From: Pseudoruegeria sp. SK021
GTDB lineage: Bacteria > Pseudomonadota > Alphaproteobacteria > Rhodobacterales > Rhodobacteraceae
Assembly (NCBI RefSeq): GCF_002119405.1
Contig: NZ_MTBG01000006.1
Coordinates: 1-64,000 of the forward strand
Length of the DNA: 64,000 bases
Direction of reading: 5' to 3'
Part shown: in pieces, positions 1-9,162 of the stretch
How positions within the stretch are numbered: the stretch's first letter is position 1
Layout of the letters: every line of letters begins with the position of its first letter
Program-made: the position numbers and the translations under genes
Notes under the pieces: generated by a model
Database searches by the model: none
What the model saw: only the letters and a program-made list of their open reading frames with translations
What the model was told of the DNA's origin: nothing

Positions 1-96
1 TGGTCAGGAAAAACCCGAAACTGGCAACCGGCCGGACCTGTCTGGCTGAATCCAGAAAACGAATTCAGCGCCCCTGAAATCAGAGACGCCGCATGA
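1..96 (+). other. Possible 3' end of an unidentified gene
   Basis: An open frame runs from the window edge to a TGA at 94-96 and would encode about 31 residues, including a WLNPENEF-like stretch. I do not recognise it. Third-position GC is only about half, lower than in the neighbours, so this may be chance. No terminator is evident before the next gene; the remaining bases up to 225 show nothing I can name. Confidence 0.2.
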
Positions 97-225
97 AATC
101 GGCGGACAACTAGTTTGACAAACACCGGTATTCCGACATCCGAAATCCGGCCACGCTGGCCAAGCCCAGCGGATCTGTTAAACTGGCCACAACCCGCTCC
201 ACCGCGCCCGTGCAAGGACCGCATT

Positions 226-828
226 ATGACCGCATTTTTCCTGACCCTTCCGTTCTGGCTTGCCCTATCTGCCCCCGGCCCGACCGCGCCGGAGCCCGCC
301 GTGGTCGCAGCCCCCGCCGAGACCGCAACCACGCCCGAGCCTGCCGTGCAGGCCCCGGACCCAGCCCCAGTTGACCCTGAAGCAGACGCCGCAGCCCCGG
401 CCCCTACCGAGGCAGAAGTCGCCCCCGAAGCTGCCGTCCAAGCCCCTGAAACCGCAGCGGAAACAGACCCAGCCGAGGCCCCCGAAATGTCCGAGACCAC
501 CGCCGCCTTCCCGGCCCCAGACACCACGTGGACCCTGTCGGAAATCAACGGCGCGCCCTTCGAGGACACCGCGACTCTGACCTTCCCGGCCGCCGGAACC
601 ATCGCCGGAAAAGCCCCGTGCAACAGCTATAACGGCCAGATCGACGGCACACCTGAGGCCTTCACCCTTGCCCCGCTGGCCATGACCCGCATGGCCTGTC
701 CAAACCTCGATAAAGAAAAGGCTTTTGCCGAATCCTTGGGCAAAATGACCGCCGCAGAGATCACCCCCGAGCGGCTGATTCTGACCGGCCCGGACGGCGC
801 TCAGATGCTGTTCCTGCCCTCGAAATAA
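226..828 (+). CDS. META (HslJ-like) domain protein, secreted
   Basis: The 200-aa product has a hydrophobic N-terminus (about residues 3-18), a linker very rich in Pro, Ala and Glu (about 20-95), and a C-terminal META/DUF306 domain with the typical TWTL start and a CNSYNG motif. The family includes E. coli HslJ and is usually cell-envelope located; its molecular role is poorly defined. I chose the ATG at 226 rather than the upstream TTG at 115, because the extra 37 residues look non-coding and would bury the signal peptide. The 3' end overlaps the convergent recO by 28 bases. Family assignment is fairly sure; export is inferred. Confidence 0.82.
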   Translation: MTAFFLTLPFWLALSAPGPTAPEPAVVAAPAETATTPEPAVQAPDPAPVDPEADAAAPAPTEAEVAPEAAVQAPETAAETDPAEAPEMSETTAAFPAPDTTWTLSEINGAPFEDTATLTFPAAGTIAGKAPCNSYNGQIDGTPEAFTLAPLAMTRMACPNLDKEKAFAESLGKMTAAEITPERLILTGPDGAQMLFLPSK

Positions 829-1544
829 CGCGCCAGCAAATCGATCAGCCGTCCCCGTGCAGCGGGGAACGGCTGCCCGGCATAACGCCTCGGCAGGTGC
901 GCTTCCAGAAAGTGCCCAGTGGTTCGCAAGGCCCGGGCGATCTCGGCGTTCGGCGCGTCGCCCTGCCCCAGCATGCACGGCTCCAGCGGCAGCAACCTCT
1001 CCGCCCAAGCCCCGGCACCAACGGCAGTCACTGCCCGCCCGGTGCGGGGCGAAACATAGCACAGTCCTTCGGTCGCGCCCGTCACCGCACAGCGGCTCAG
1101 ATCAAGGCCAAAGCCCATCTCCTCCAGCAGCAGCATCTCCCATCGCAGATAGGCCAGCGGCCAAGCGGGGGTGATGCTGAGCAGATCGAGAAGATCCATC
1201 GACCGCCCATAGAGTTCAGGAAAAACAGCACGTTCCGGCAAAGAAAACGCCAGCAAGCCGCAGACCGCATTCATGCCCTCAAGCCCCAACCGGTCCTGCA
1301 TCAGACCAGCGCCGCGATTGCGCAACGGCTCAATGGTAAAGCTGCCCAGATGATCGTCCAGACGCCCGCGCCAGGTCACGTCCAACTGTGCGCCGGTCTG
1401 CAAGAAGGGCGACAGGCGCCGCCCTGCCCCACCCCGGACCACCCCGGCATGACGGCCATGGGCTTCGGTAAAGACCTCCAGAATGGCCGAGGACTCGCCA
1501 TGCTGCCGAACCGCCAATACTGTGCCCTGATCGCGCCATTCCAT
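801..1544 (-). CDS. recO: DNA repair protein RecO
   Basis: This 247-aa protein has the RecO length and order: an N-terminal OB-fold (about 1-80, with the [17 protein letters not shown] block) and a helical C-terminal domain with the [17 protein letters not shown] signature. In RecFOR recombination, RecO binds SSB and single-stranded DNA and helps load RecA at gaps. It is the last gene of the leftward ileS-acpS-lepB-rnc-era-DUF1491 cluster, starting 65 bases after the DUF1491 stop. era-recO proximity is common in proteobacteria. Its last codons overlap the convergent META gene. Confidence 0.93.
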   Translation of the reverse strand: MEWRDQGTVLAVRQHGESSAILEVFTEAHGRHAGVVRGGAGRRLSPFLQTGAQLDVTWRGRLDDHLGSFTIEPLRNRGAGLMQDRLGLEGMNAVCGLLAFSLPERAVFPELYGRSMDLLDLLSITPAWPLAYLRWEMLLLEEMGFGLDLSRCAVTGATEGLCYVSPRTGRAVTAVGAGAWAERLLPLEPCMLGQGDAPNAEIARALRTTGHFLEAHLPRRYAGQPFPAARGRLIDLLARYFEGRNSI

Positions 1545-1609
1545 CGCGGAAATCTAGCGCCGCCGCAGCCGCTTGGAAAGCCAGCAGTCGGCCCGGCCCA
1601 TCGCGGCCC

Positions 1610-1942
1610 TCAGCTCTCCAGCCCGGGCTGATCCAGAAGGTCGCGCCCGGCCCGATCTTCCACCTCGATGATCCACAGATCGCGGTCGCGGCTGCGTTCC
1701 CGCGCCAGAACCGCGTCCACATCGGCTTCCGCACCTTCGGCCAACAGGATCCAAACCCGGTCACCGGTCATCAGATCATAACTGCGTTGCCGGGCGCGGG
1801 CCTGCCCATCGAGCGTGGCCAGCTTGACCACAACAGCGCCTGCCGTCGCATCGCCGCGTGCGATCACATATGCCGGAATATCAGCCAGTTGCAGACGGCG
1901 AAGATAGGCCTGAACCCAGAACTCCGCCGTCAGTCTGATCAC
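1610..1942 (-). CDS. DUF1491 family protein
   Basis: The 110-aa protein matches the DUF1491 family, which is found mainly in alphaproteobacteria. Recognisable parts are the start TAEFWVQAYLRRLQ, the central GAVVVKLATLDG and the late RDLWIIEVEDRAGRDLL. No function is established. The GTG start overlaps the era stop (GTGA at 1939-1942), suggesting translational coupling. Its conserved place between era and recO hints at a role near ribosome maturation or DNA repair, but that is inference only. Confidence 0.85.
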   Translation of the reverse strand: MIRLTAEFWVQAYLRRLQLADIPAYVIARGDATAGAVVVKLATLDGQARARQRSYDLMTGDRVWILLAEGAEADVDAVLARERSRDRDLWIIEVEDRAGRDLLDQPGLES

Positions 1943-2889
1943 TCGGAACCGTCCTTAAAGTTCAGCCCTATCTCAGAATAGCGTTCAGTTTCTTCCTGCC
2001 AATTCGGACGCACCTTGACCTGCAAGAACAGATGCACCTTGCGGCCCAAGAACTCTTCCAGTTCGGCCCGGGCCGCTTGACTGACGATCTTGATCGTCTC
2101 GCCTTTATTGCCCAACACGATGCCTTTGTGGCCATCACGCATGACATAGATCACCTGATCAATGCGGGCGGTCCCATCCTTGCGCTCTTCCCAGCTCTCG
2201 GTTTCCACCGTCAGCTGATAGGGCAGTTCTTGGTGCAACCGCAGGGTCAACTTTTCGCGGGTCATCTCAGCCGCGATCATCCGCATCGGCAAGTCGGCGA
2301 TCTGGTCTTCGGGGTACAGCCACGGCCCTTCCGGCAATTGCGTTGCCAGCCAGCGGCGCAGGGTATCAACGCCAAAACCTTTTTCAGCCGAGATCATGAA
2401 GGTCTCGACAAAAGGGAACCGCGCATTCAAGGCTTCGGTCAGGCCGAGCAGCACCTTCGCTTCGACCCGGTCGATCTTATTGATTGCCAAAGCCACAGTC
2501 TGACCTTGGGCCCGTTCTGTCAGCGCGCCCAAGATGGTCTCGACGCCTTCGGTGATGCCGCGATGGGCCTCCACCAACAGGACGACGACATCGGCGTCAG
2601 CGGCACCGCTCCACGCGGCGGCGACCATGGCACGGTCCAAGCGGCGGCGCGGCCGGAACAAGCCCGGCGTGTCCACAAACACGATCTGCGCCGGCCCTTC
2701 CATGCAGACGCCGCGGATGCGGGCCCGGGTGGTCTGAACCTTATGCGTCACGATTGAGACCTTGGCCCCGACCATCCGGTTCAAAAGGGTGGATTTGCCG
2801 GCATTGGGTTCGCCAATCAGGGCGACAAAGCCTGCGCTGGTGGGCCCATCTGGACGCACCTCTGCCGGAATTTCGGTGTCGTCTGTCAT
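1939..2889 (-). CDS. era: GTPase Era, 30S ribosome maturation factor
   Basis: The 316-aa product has the Era architecture. The G domain contains G1 GEPNAGKS (residues 26-33), G3 DTPG (about 73-76) and G4 NKID (about 137-140). The C-terminal KH RNA-binding domain contains the [15 protein letters not shown] signature (about 235-250). Era binds the 3' end of 16S rRNA and acts in 30S assembly. Its ATG overlaps the rnc stop (ATGA at 2886-2889), so the two RNA-processing genes are coupled. Confidence 0.97.
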   Translation of the reverse strand: MTDDTEIPAEVRPDGPTSAGFVALIGEPNAGKSTLLNRMVGAKVSIVTHKVQTTRARIRGVCMEGPAQIVFVDTPGLFRPRRRLDRAMVAAAWSGAADADVVVLLVEAHRGITEGVETILGALTERAQGQTVALAINKIDRVEAKVLLGLTEALNARFPFVETFMISAEKGFGVDTLRRWLATQLPEGPWLYPEDQIADLPMRMIAAEMTREKLTLRLHQELPYQLTVETESWEERKDGTARIDQVIYVMRDGHKGIVLGNKGETIKIVSQAARAELEEFLGRKVHLFLQVKVRPNWQEETERYSEIGLNFKDGSE

Positions 2890-3575
2890 GATGGATCGGC
2901 CTCCAGCCGGGTCAATAGCGCCTTTGCCGCAGCCTGTTCGGCTTGCCGTTTCGATCCGGCGACGGCGGTTTCCGCCTCGCCGGTCGAGATCACGGCGCGG
3001 ATGGTGAAGACCGGCGCATGGTCTGGCCCGTCACGGGCGATCAATTCATATTTAGGGGCCGGTTGGCCGCGCCCCTGTGCCCATTCTTGCAACGCAGTCT
3101 TCGGGTCTCGGGCATCCGAGTCGACCGAGGAAATGCGCGAGTCCCAAAGCTTCAGGATAACCGACCGCGTGGTTTCGAAATCGCTGTCCAGATAGACGGC
3201 TGCAATGACTGCTTCCATGGCGTCGCCCAGCAGCGCCTCTTTCCGGCGCCCACCAGACAGCATTTCAGAGCGGCCCAGCTTCAACACCGATCCCAGATCA
3301 ATCCCTCGGGCCACATCGGCACAGGTTTCCTTGCGGACCATGGCATTAAACCGAGGCGCAAGCAGCCCTTCGGCAGCGGCTTTATCCGCGTTCAGCAGCG
3401 CCTCAGCCATGACCAGACCAAGCACCCGGTCGCCCAGAAACTCCAGTCTCTGATTGTCCGATCGCGTCGCCGATGACATCGACGGATGGGTCACCGCTTC
3501 GATCAGCAATTCAGGCCGCTGGAACTTATGTCCCAGTCGGCCCGTGAATGCCGTCAGTTCTGTCGACAAATCCAA
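2886..3575 (-). CDS. rnc: Ribonuclease III
   Basis: This 229-aa enzyme carries the RNase III signature [14 protein letters not shown] (about 41-54) with the acidic metal-binding residues, and a C-terminal double-stranded RNA binding domain (about 158-228, ending in [13 protein letters not shown]). It cleaves double-stranded RNA, including the rRNA precursor. It begins 3 bases after the lepB stop and overlaps era, as in the classical lepB-rnc-era operon. Length and motifs are normal. Confidence 0.97.
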   Translation of the reverse strand: MDLSTELTAFTGRLGHKFQRPELLIEAVTHPSMSSATRSDNQRLEFLGDRVLGLVMAEALLNADKAAAEGLLAPRFNAMVRKETCADVARGIDLGSVLKLGRSEMLSGGRRKEALLGDAMEAVIAAVYLDSDFETTRSVILKLWDSRISSVDSDARDPKTALQEWAQGRGQPAPKYELIARDGPDHAPVFTIRAVISTGEAETAVAGSKRQAEQAAAKALLTRLEADPS

Positions 3576-3578
3576 TGC

Positions 3579-4367
3579 TCAGTTCAATCCCTTGAAGAAC
3601 CGGTCGCTGCGCCACGTCCAGAAGTAAAAGATCGACCGCCCGGCAGACGAGAACATCACCCGATCTGCGCGACCGATCAGGTTCTCAAACGGCACATAAC
3701 CAACGCCGCGCGCGGCCTGTGGTACCCGGCTGTCATTCGAATTATCGCGGTTGTCACCCATGAAAAAGAAATGGCCCTCAGGAACGGCATAGACCGGTGT
3801 GTTATCAACCGCGCTCACCTGAATATCCAATGTATCATAAGTTACGCCGTTCGGCAGTGTTTCCCGAAAACGGCTCTTCAGGCATTCGCCGCCCTCACCG
3901 ACCGGGCTGTTTTCACACCGTGGAAAACTGCCCAGTGGGCCCTGTGGCTCGTAGGGTTCAGAGAACACGCCAGCGGGCACCCGCTCGACTGGGACGCCAT
4001 TGATGTGAATGACACTGTCGATCATCTGAACCCGGTCCCCGGGCAGACCGATCAAGCGTTTGATAAAATCTTGGCCATTCACCGGGTGCTTGAAGACGAC
4101 AATGTCGCCGCGCTCGGGCTCGGACGCCAGAATGCGGTCGGGAATGAACGTGCAGGCCGAGAACGGGCAGGAATACCGCGAATAGCCATAGGCCATTTTG
4201 TTGACGAACAAGAAGTCGCCAATCAGCAGCGTCTCTTTCATCGATCCCGATGGAATCCAGAACGGTTGAAACAACAGTGTCCGAAAAATCCCTGCGATCA
4301 AAAGGGCATAGACGATGGTTTTGATCGTCTCGATGATGCCGCCTTCGGCCTCGGCCTTGCTTGCCAT
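3579..4367 (-). CDS. lepB: Signal peptidase I
   Basis: The 262-aa leader peptidase cleaves signal peptides from exported proteins at the membrane. An N-terminal membrane segment (about 11-33) precedes the catalytic Ser42 in PSGSMKETL. The general-base Lys lies in the DFIKRLIGLPGD block, and the GDNRDNSNDSR box follows. The start is placed at 4367, with an AGGA ribosome site about 9 bases upstream; longer in-frame extensions to 4406 or 4481 would run into the acpS coding region. It forms one cluster with acpS, rnc and era. Confidence 0.95.
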   Translation of the reverse strand: MASKAEAEGGIIETIKTIVYALLIAGIFRTLLFQPFWIPSGSMKETLLIGDFLFVNKMAYGYSRYSCPFSACTFIPDRILASEPERGDIVVFKHPVNGQDFIKRLIGLPGDRVQMIDSVIHINGVPVERVPAGVFSEPYEPQGPLGSFPRCENSPVGEGGECLKSRFRETLPNGVTYDTLDIQVSAVDNTPVYAVPEGHFFFMGDNRDNSNDSRVPQAARGVGYVPFENLIGRADRVMFSSAGRSIFYFWTWRSDRFFKGLN

Positions 4368-4386
4368 AATGTTCGGTCCTGCCGGT

Positions 4387-4851
4387 TTAGGTTTCTGGGG
4401 CTTCATGGGCGTGAGGGGGGCCGGAGTCAAGCGCGGGCCGGGATCCGCCCGCCTGAAGCGGCCGGGCTTCGATGACCACAAAGGCCTGCGCCCATGGGTG
4501 GTCGTCGGTCAGGGTCACATGGATAATCGCCTCGTGTCCCGGCGGGGTCATCGCCGCCAGCCGGTCAGCGGCCCAACCTGTGACCTCCATGATCGGCTGA
4601 CCCGAGGCCAGATTGCGCACCGACATGTCCTTCCACGCGATGCCCATGGCCAGACCGGTGCCAAGCGCCTTGGAACAGGCTTCTTTCGCGGCCCAGCGTT
4701 TGGCATAGGTCCCGGCAACGTCGGCCCGGCGTTCGGCCTTGGCCTGCTCGACCTCGGTGAACACCCGGTTGCGGAAGCGGTCGCCAAACCGCTCCAGCGT
4801 GCCTTTGATCCGATCAATATTGGCCAGATCGGTGCCGATCCCCAGGATCAC
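4387..4851 (-). CDS. acpS: Holo-[acyl-carrier-protein] synthase
   Basis: AcpS transfers 4'-phosphopantetheine from CoA to ACP, activating fatty acid synthesis. The start [12 protein letters not shown] contains the metal-binding Asp, and [15 protein letters not shown] (about 53-67) holds the catalytic Glu region. At 154 aa it is somewhat longer than the usual 120-140, with an extra Pro/Ala-rich tail of about 20 residues after the [17 protein letters not shown] block. It lies 3 bases after the ileS stop and 19 before lepB. In many relatives pdxJ precedes acpS; here ileS does. Confidence 0.94.
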   Translation of the reverse strand: MILGIGTDLANIDRIKGTLERFGDRFRNRVFTEVEQAKAERRADVAGTYAKRWAAKEACSKALGTGLAMGIAWKDMSVRNLASGQPIMEVTGWAADRLAAMTPPGHEAIIHVTLTDDHPWAQAFVVIEARPLQAGGSRPALDSGPPHAHEAPET

Positions 4852-4854
4852 CGC

Positions 4855-7827
4855 TTAATCCAGCGCTGCGTCACAGCGCCCGCAGACATCCGGGTGGCTG
4901 TGGGTGCCGACATCGGGCAGGATGTTCCAGCAGCGTTGGCATTTCTGCCCCTCCGCCTTTTGGAACACCACGCCCACCCCGGCCACGTCCGGCAAAGTGA
5001 ACGCGCCCTCAGGTACCGGGTCCGTCGAGATGGTCAGATCCGACACGATGCAGAGCGTCGCGAACCGGTCGCGATCAATCAACGCCGCCAGTTGCGGCGT
5101 GACATAGACCACCGGAGCGGCCTCAAGCGAGGCGCCGATGGTCTTGGCCTGACGCTCCAGTTCCAGCGCGCCTGTGACCACGCGCCGAACCGCCCGCAGT
5201 TTTTGGGCCTTTTCGATCAGCACCGGGTCGTGCCAGCTTTCCGGCGTGTCCGGCATGTCTTGCAGGTGCACCGAGCTGTCGTCACCGGGGAAGCGTTCCA
5301 GCCAGACCTCTTCACAGGTAAACACAAGGATCGGGGCCAGCCATGTGGTCAGGCGGTGGAACAGGATGTCCAGCACCGTCAGCGCTGCACGCCGGTCCAG
5401 ACTGTCATCCGCGTCGCAATACAGCGCATCCTTGCGCACGTCGAAATAGAACGCGCTCAGATCGATGGTGGCGAAGTGGAACACCTTCTGGAACACGCCC
5501 TGGAAGTCATAGGCCGCATAGCCCGCCTTGACCTGCCGATCCAGCGTCTCGACCATATGCAGCATGGTCTGTTCCAGCTCGGGCATGTCATCGCGCGCCA
5601 CCCGCAGGTCGTCCGAATAATCCGCCAGCGACCCCAGCAGGAACCGCAGGGTGTTGCGCAACCGGCGATAGCTGTCAGCCGCCCCTTTCAGGATCTCGTC
5701 ACCGATCCGCAAGTCCGCGGTGTAGTCCGACTGCGCCACCCAAAGCCGCAGGATATCCGCGCCGTATTGCTGGATCACCTTCTCAGGGGCGACGGTATTG
5801 CCCACGGATTTGGACATCTTGTTGCCCTTGGCATCCAGCGTGAAGCCATGCGTCAGCACTCCGCGATAGGGCGCGCGCCCCATCGTGCCGCAGGCCTGCA
5901 ACATCGAGGAATGGAACCAGCCGCGATGCTGATCCGTGCCCTCAAGATACAGATCGGCAATGCCGTCATCCGAGCCATCTTCGCGGTCACGCAACACGAA
6001 GGCATGGGTTGAGCCCGAATCGAACCACACGTCCAGAATGTCGAACACCTGCTCATAGGTGTCCGCGTCATAGTCATTGCCCAAAAACCGCGCCTTGGCG
6101 CCGGGCTGATACCACGCATCGGCACCCTCAGCCTCAAACGCCGCCGTCACCCGCGCATTCACCGCCTCATCGCGCAGCAGGAAGTCAGGATCCGTCGGCA
6201 GCGCGCCCTTCTTGGTAAAGCAGGTCAGCGGCACGCCCCACGCACGCTGGCGCGACAGCACCCAATCGGGGCGGCTTTCGATCATCGAATAGAGACGGTT
6301 GCGCCCCGTGGTCGGCGTCCATGTCACCAGCTTGTCGATGCTGGTCAGGGCGCGTTCGCGGATCGTTGTGCCGTACTCGTCCTGCCCATCGCCAACAGGC
6401 CGGTCGATGGCAGCAAACCATTGCGGCGTGTTGCGGAAGATCACCGGAGCCTTGGACCGCCAGCTATGCGGATAGCTGTGCTTGACCTGCCCCCGTGCGA
6501 TCAAGCCACCGGCCTCGACCAGCTTGGCAATGACAGCGGTATTGGCCTTGCCCTCTTTGCCTTTGGCATCGAACACGGTCAGTCCGGCAAACAACGGCAC
6601 ATGCGGCAAGAAATCAGAATCTGGCCCGATATTGTGGGTCATCCGGTCCATCCAGCCGCGCTTGACGAAGGCGTCAAAGTCATCGGACCCGTGGCTGGGC
6701 GCGGTGTGCACGAAGCCCGTACCGGCATCCTCGGTGACGTGATCGCCATCGATCATCGGCACGTCGTAATCCCAATAGCCGTCGGCACCATCGATCCCGG
6801 CAAGGGGGTGGGCCAAGGTCAGGCCAGCCAATTCTTCGGTCGACACGCTGCGGACCCGGTCAAACGCCGTCACCCGCGATTTGGTCAGCGCATCCTCGGC
6901 CAAGGTATCGGCAAAGACATAGAGGTCACCAGCCGTGGTCCAGCTTTCCTCTTGCGTTTCGTTCACCCGGTAAAGGCCGTACGAGATCAGCGGATTGAAC
7001 GCGACCGCCTTGTTGGACGGGATCGTCCACGGCGTCGTGGTCCAGATCACGACCCGGGCCTGATGCAATTCATCGGCCAGCAACGCCTGATCGGCCCCGG
7101 CATCATACCCGGCATCGTCCAGCGGCATCTCGGCATTGCCACCACGGCGCACTTTGAACGGCACCCAGATGGTGTGCGACTTGTGCTCGTGATACTCGAT
7201 CTCAGCCTCGGCCAGCGCGGTCCGCTCAACCGGCGACCACATCACGGGCTTGGAGCCCTGATACAGCGTCCCGGTCATCAGGAACTTCATGAATTCCTCG
7301 GCGATCACCCGCTCGGCATGGAAATTCATCGTCAGATACGGGTCATTCCAGTTGCCGGTCACACCCAGCCGCTTGAATTCCTCGCGCTGCACGTCGATCC
7401 AGCCTTCGGCAAAGCGGCGGCATTCCTGCCGGAAATCCACCACCGGAATATCGTCCTTGTTCTGGCCTTTCTGGCGGTATTTCTCTTCGATCTTCCATTC
7501 GATCGGCAGGCCGTGGCAATCCCAGCCGGGGATATAGCGCGCGTCGCGGCCCATCATCTGCTGGCTGCGGACCACCATGTCCTTCAGAACCTTGTTCAGC
7601 GCGTGGCCGATATGCAGGTTGCCGTTGGCATAGGGCGGACCATCATGCAGCGTAAAGGGCGCGCGGTGCGGGCCAGACTTGGCCTTCTCGCGCAAGCGGT
7701 CATACACCCCGATTTTTTCCCAACGCTCCAACCACGAAGGTTCACGCTTGGGCAGACCCGCACGCATCGGGAAATCGGTTTTGGGCAGGTTCAGGGTATC
7801 TTTATAGTCAGGCGTCTCGGACGACAT
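4855..7827 (-). CDS. ileS: Isoleucyl-tRNA synthetase
   Basis: The 990-aa class I synthetase charges tRNA-Ile. It has the HIGH motif (NGNLHIGHALNK, about residues 69-80), the WDCHGLPIEWK block, the CP1 editing domain in the first half, and KMSKSVGNTVAPEKV in the C-terminal half of the catalytic core. A C-terminal zinc ribbon (CQRCW...CGRC) makes it the bacterial zinc-containing form. Its length fits alphaproteobacterial enzymes. It is the first gene of the leftward cluster. The 290 bases upstream hold no convincing gene and no T-box that I can see. Confidence 0.97.
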   Translation of the reverse strand: MSSETPDYKDTLNLPKTDFPMRAGLPKREPSWLERWEKIGVYDRLREKAKSGPHRAPFTLHDGPPYANGNLHIGHALNKVLKDMVVRSQQMMGRDARYIPGWDCHGLPIEWKIEEKYRQKGQNKDDIPVVDFRQECRRFAEGWIDVQREEFKRLGVTGNWNDPYLTMNFHAERVIAEEFMKFLMTGTLYQGSKPVMWSPVERTALAEAEIEYHEHKSHTIWVPFKVRRGGNAEMPLDDAGYDAGADQALLADELHQARVVIWTTTPWTIPSNKAVAFNPLISYGLYRVNETQEESWTTAGDLYVFADTLAEDALTKSRVTAFDRVRSVSTEELAGLTLAHPLAGIDGADGYWDYDVPMIDGDHVTEDAGTGFVHTAPSHGSDDFDAFVKRGWMDRMTHNIGPDSDFLPHVPLFAGLTVFDAKGKEGKANTAVIAKLVEAGGLIARGQVKHSYPHSWRSKAPVIFRNTPQWFAAIDRPVGDGQDEYGTTIRERALTSIDKLVTWTPTTGRNRLYSMIESRPDWVLSRQRAWGVPLTCFTKKGALPTDPDFLLRDEAVNARVTAAFEAEGADAWYQPGAKARFLGNDYDADTYEQVFDILDVWFDSGSTHAFVLRDREDGSDDGIADLYLEGTDQHRGWFHSSMLQACGTMGRAPYRGVLTHGFTLDAKGNKMSKSVGNTVAPEKVIQQYGADILRLWVAQSDYTADLRIGDEILKGAADSYRRLRNTLRFLLGSLADYSDDLRVARDDMPELEQTMLHMVETLDRQVKAGYAAYDFQGVFQKVFHFATIDLSAFYFDVRKDALYCDADDSLDRRAALTVLDILFHRLTTWLAPILVFTCEEVWLERFPGDDSSVHLQDMPDTPESWHDPVLIEKAQKLRAVRRVVTGALELERQAKTIGASLEAAPVVYVTPQLAALIDRDRFATLCIVSDLTISTDPVPEGAFTLPDVAGVGVVFQKAEGQKCQRCWNILPDVGTHSHPDVCGRCDAALD

Positions 7828-8117
7828 GGTTCATCAGCCTTGGAATAGGAAAGCGCAAAAAGGAAATGGGGCAGCGCGGCAGATCATGCGCCTTGTCCCG
7901 GCGGCTCTGACTCAGAGCGCCGGGCAGCTAATTCGAAAGCGGATCGCGAAAGCCTGGGTCATGGTCGCAGCTTATAGGCCTGCGCCGTCGGGGCGTAAAG
8001 ACACCCCGTCATCTGGGTCTGCAACGCCGAGCCAATAGTCAAAGCACTCTGTGCCCCCCCCTCGGGCAGAAAGGCTAAGGTGATCCTTGATCGAAAGCCC
8101 CCCTATCGGGTGCGCCC

Positions 8118-9131
8118 TCAAACCCGGTCGCCAAACAACCCGGTCAGCGCCCGCTTCACAATACCGGTGACCGACGGACGCGGCCGAGCGCGGAAGGGCA
8201 GCGGACGGCAGACCTCGATGGCGGCAACGCCGACCCGCGCAGTCAGCGCACCGTTGACCACACCCTCGCCAAAGCGGCGCGACAGCTTGCTCAGCACCGA
8301 CCCCCCCGCGACCGAACCGATCAGGTCATCCCCAATCGCCACGGCCCCAGTGGCCACCAGATGCGTCAATACCGCCCGCAACAACCGCCACGTGCCCAGC
8401 GTCCCAGACCGCCCGCCATACACTTCCGCAATCCGCCGGATCATCGCCAGATTAGAGGTCATCGCCGCCACCACGTCCGCCAGCGCCAATGGCACCAGCG
8501 CCGTCACCGTTGCCACCCGGCGGGCCGCAGCTTCGACTTCTTGAATCGCAAGCCGATCCAGAGGTGCGATCAAATTCATCTCGGCCAAGCCTAAAGCCGC
8601 ATCCGCGTCAAAGGTTTCAGCCAACCGCGCAGGCATCGCATCGCAGGCCCATCGCAATTCAGGCCGCGTTGCGTAAAACGTGGTCAGGCTAGTAGCAATC
8701 CGGCGCGCATGAGCGAGATCATGATCCGCTAGGGCCGTCGCAGCGGCCATCTGTATCCGGTCCAGCCGGGACAGGCGCGCAAAGGCAGACACCTCGCGCA
8801 GCGCAATTGCGGCGCACACCACGACGAACGCCCCCAGCAGTACGGTTGCGACCGCCCCCAGAATGGCATTGCTGGTCAAGAGCCCGACAATCGCATTCCA
8901 TGCTGCCAAACTGATGAAGAAGCCAATCACCGAAATCAGCAGGCCCCAGAACCAGCGTGCGAGGCGGCTTGACGGGCGTGCCGCCATCGTCGCCAACCGC
9001 TGCATCGCCGCCGCATCGGTCGGTTGCTGGTCGGCCTCGGGAACCGGCGGCGCACTGGATGGGGACATGTCATCGGTTGGTGCATCGAGATCCAGATCAA
9101 TCCGCACCGGGCCTGTTTTGGCGTCATTCAT
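8118..9131 (-). CDS. YcjF/TIGR01620-like membrane protein (DUF697)
   Basis: The 337-aa protein has a Pro-rich hydrophilic N-terminus, two adjacent membrane helices (roughly 85-135) and a long helical C-terminal part with the ITSNLAM-like helix block typical of the DUF697/YcjF group. The ATG at 9131 has a GGAG about 10 bases upstream; an upstream TTG at 9179 would overlap the previous gene. It directly follows the YcjX-like ATPase, an arrangement also seen as ycjX-ycjF in E. coli. Its function is unknown; an envelope-stress role is inferred from that pair. Confidence 0.8.
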   Translation of the reverse strand: MNDAKTGPVRIDLDLDAPTDDMSPSSAPPVPEADQQPTDAAAMQRLATMAARPSSRLARWFWGLLISVIGFFISLAAWNAIVGLLTSNAILGAVATVLLGAFVVVCAAIALREVSAFARLSRLDRIQMAAATALADHDLAHARRIATSLTTFYATRPELRWACDAMPARLAETFDADAALGLAEMNLIAPLDRLAIQEVEAAARRVATVTALVPLALADVVAAMTSNLAMIRRIAEVYGGRSGTLGTWRLLRAVLTHLVATGAVAIGDDLIGSVAGGSVLSKLSRRFGEGVVNGALTARVGVAAIEVCRPLPFRARPRPSVTGIVKRALTGLFGDRV

Positions 9132-9162
9132 CGGGTGACTCTCCGTCCTTGGCCGCAACCAC

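Noticed and set aside
4315-7848. Two long plus-strand open frames (565 and 475 codons) antisense to ileS, acpS and lepB
   Set aside because: The reverse strand encodes unmistakable IleS, AcpS and LepB; the plus-strand frames have no motifs and are compositional shadows.
7828-8117. Small plus-strand frame (about 70 codons) and T-box search upstream of ileS
   Set aside because: The frame overlaps the ileS start, has no recognisable product, and no T-box specifier or antiterminator is visible; T-boxes are rare in this group.
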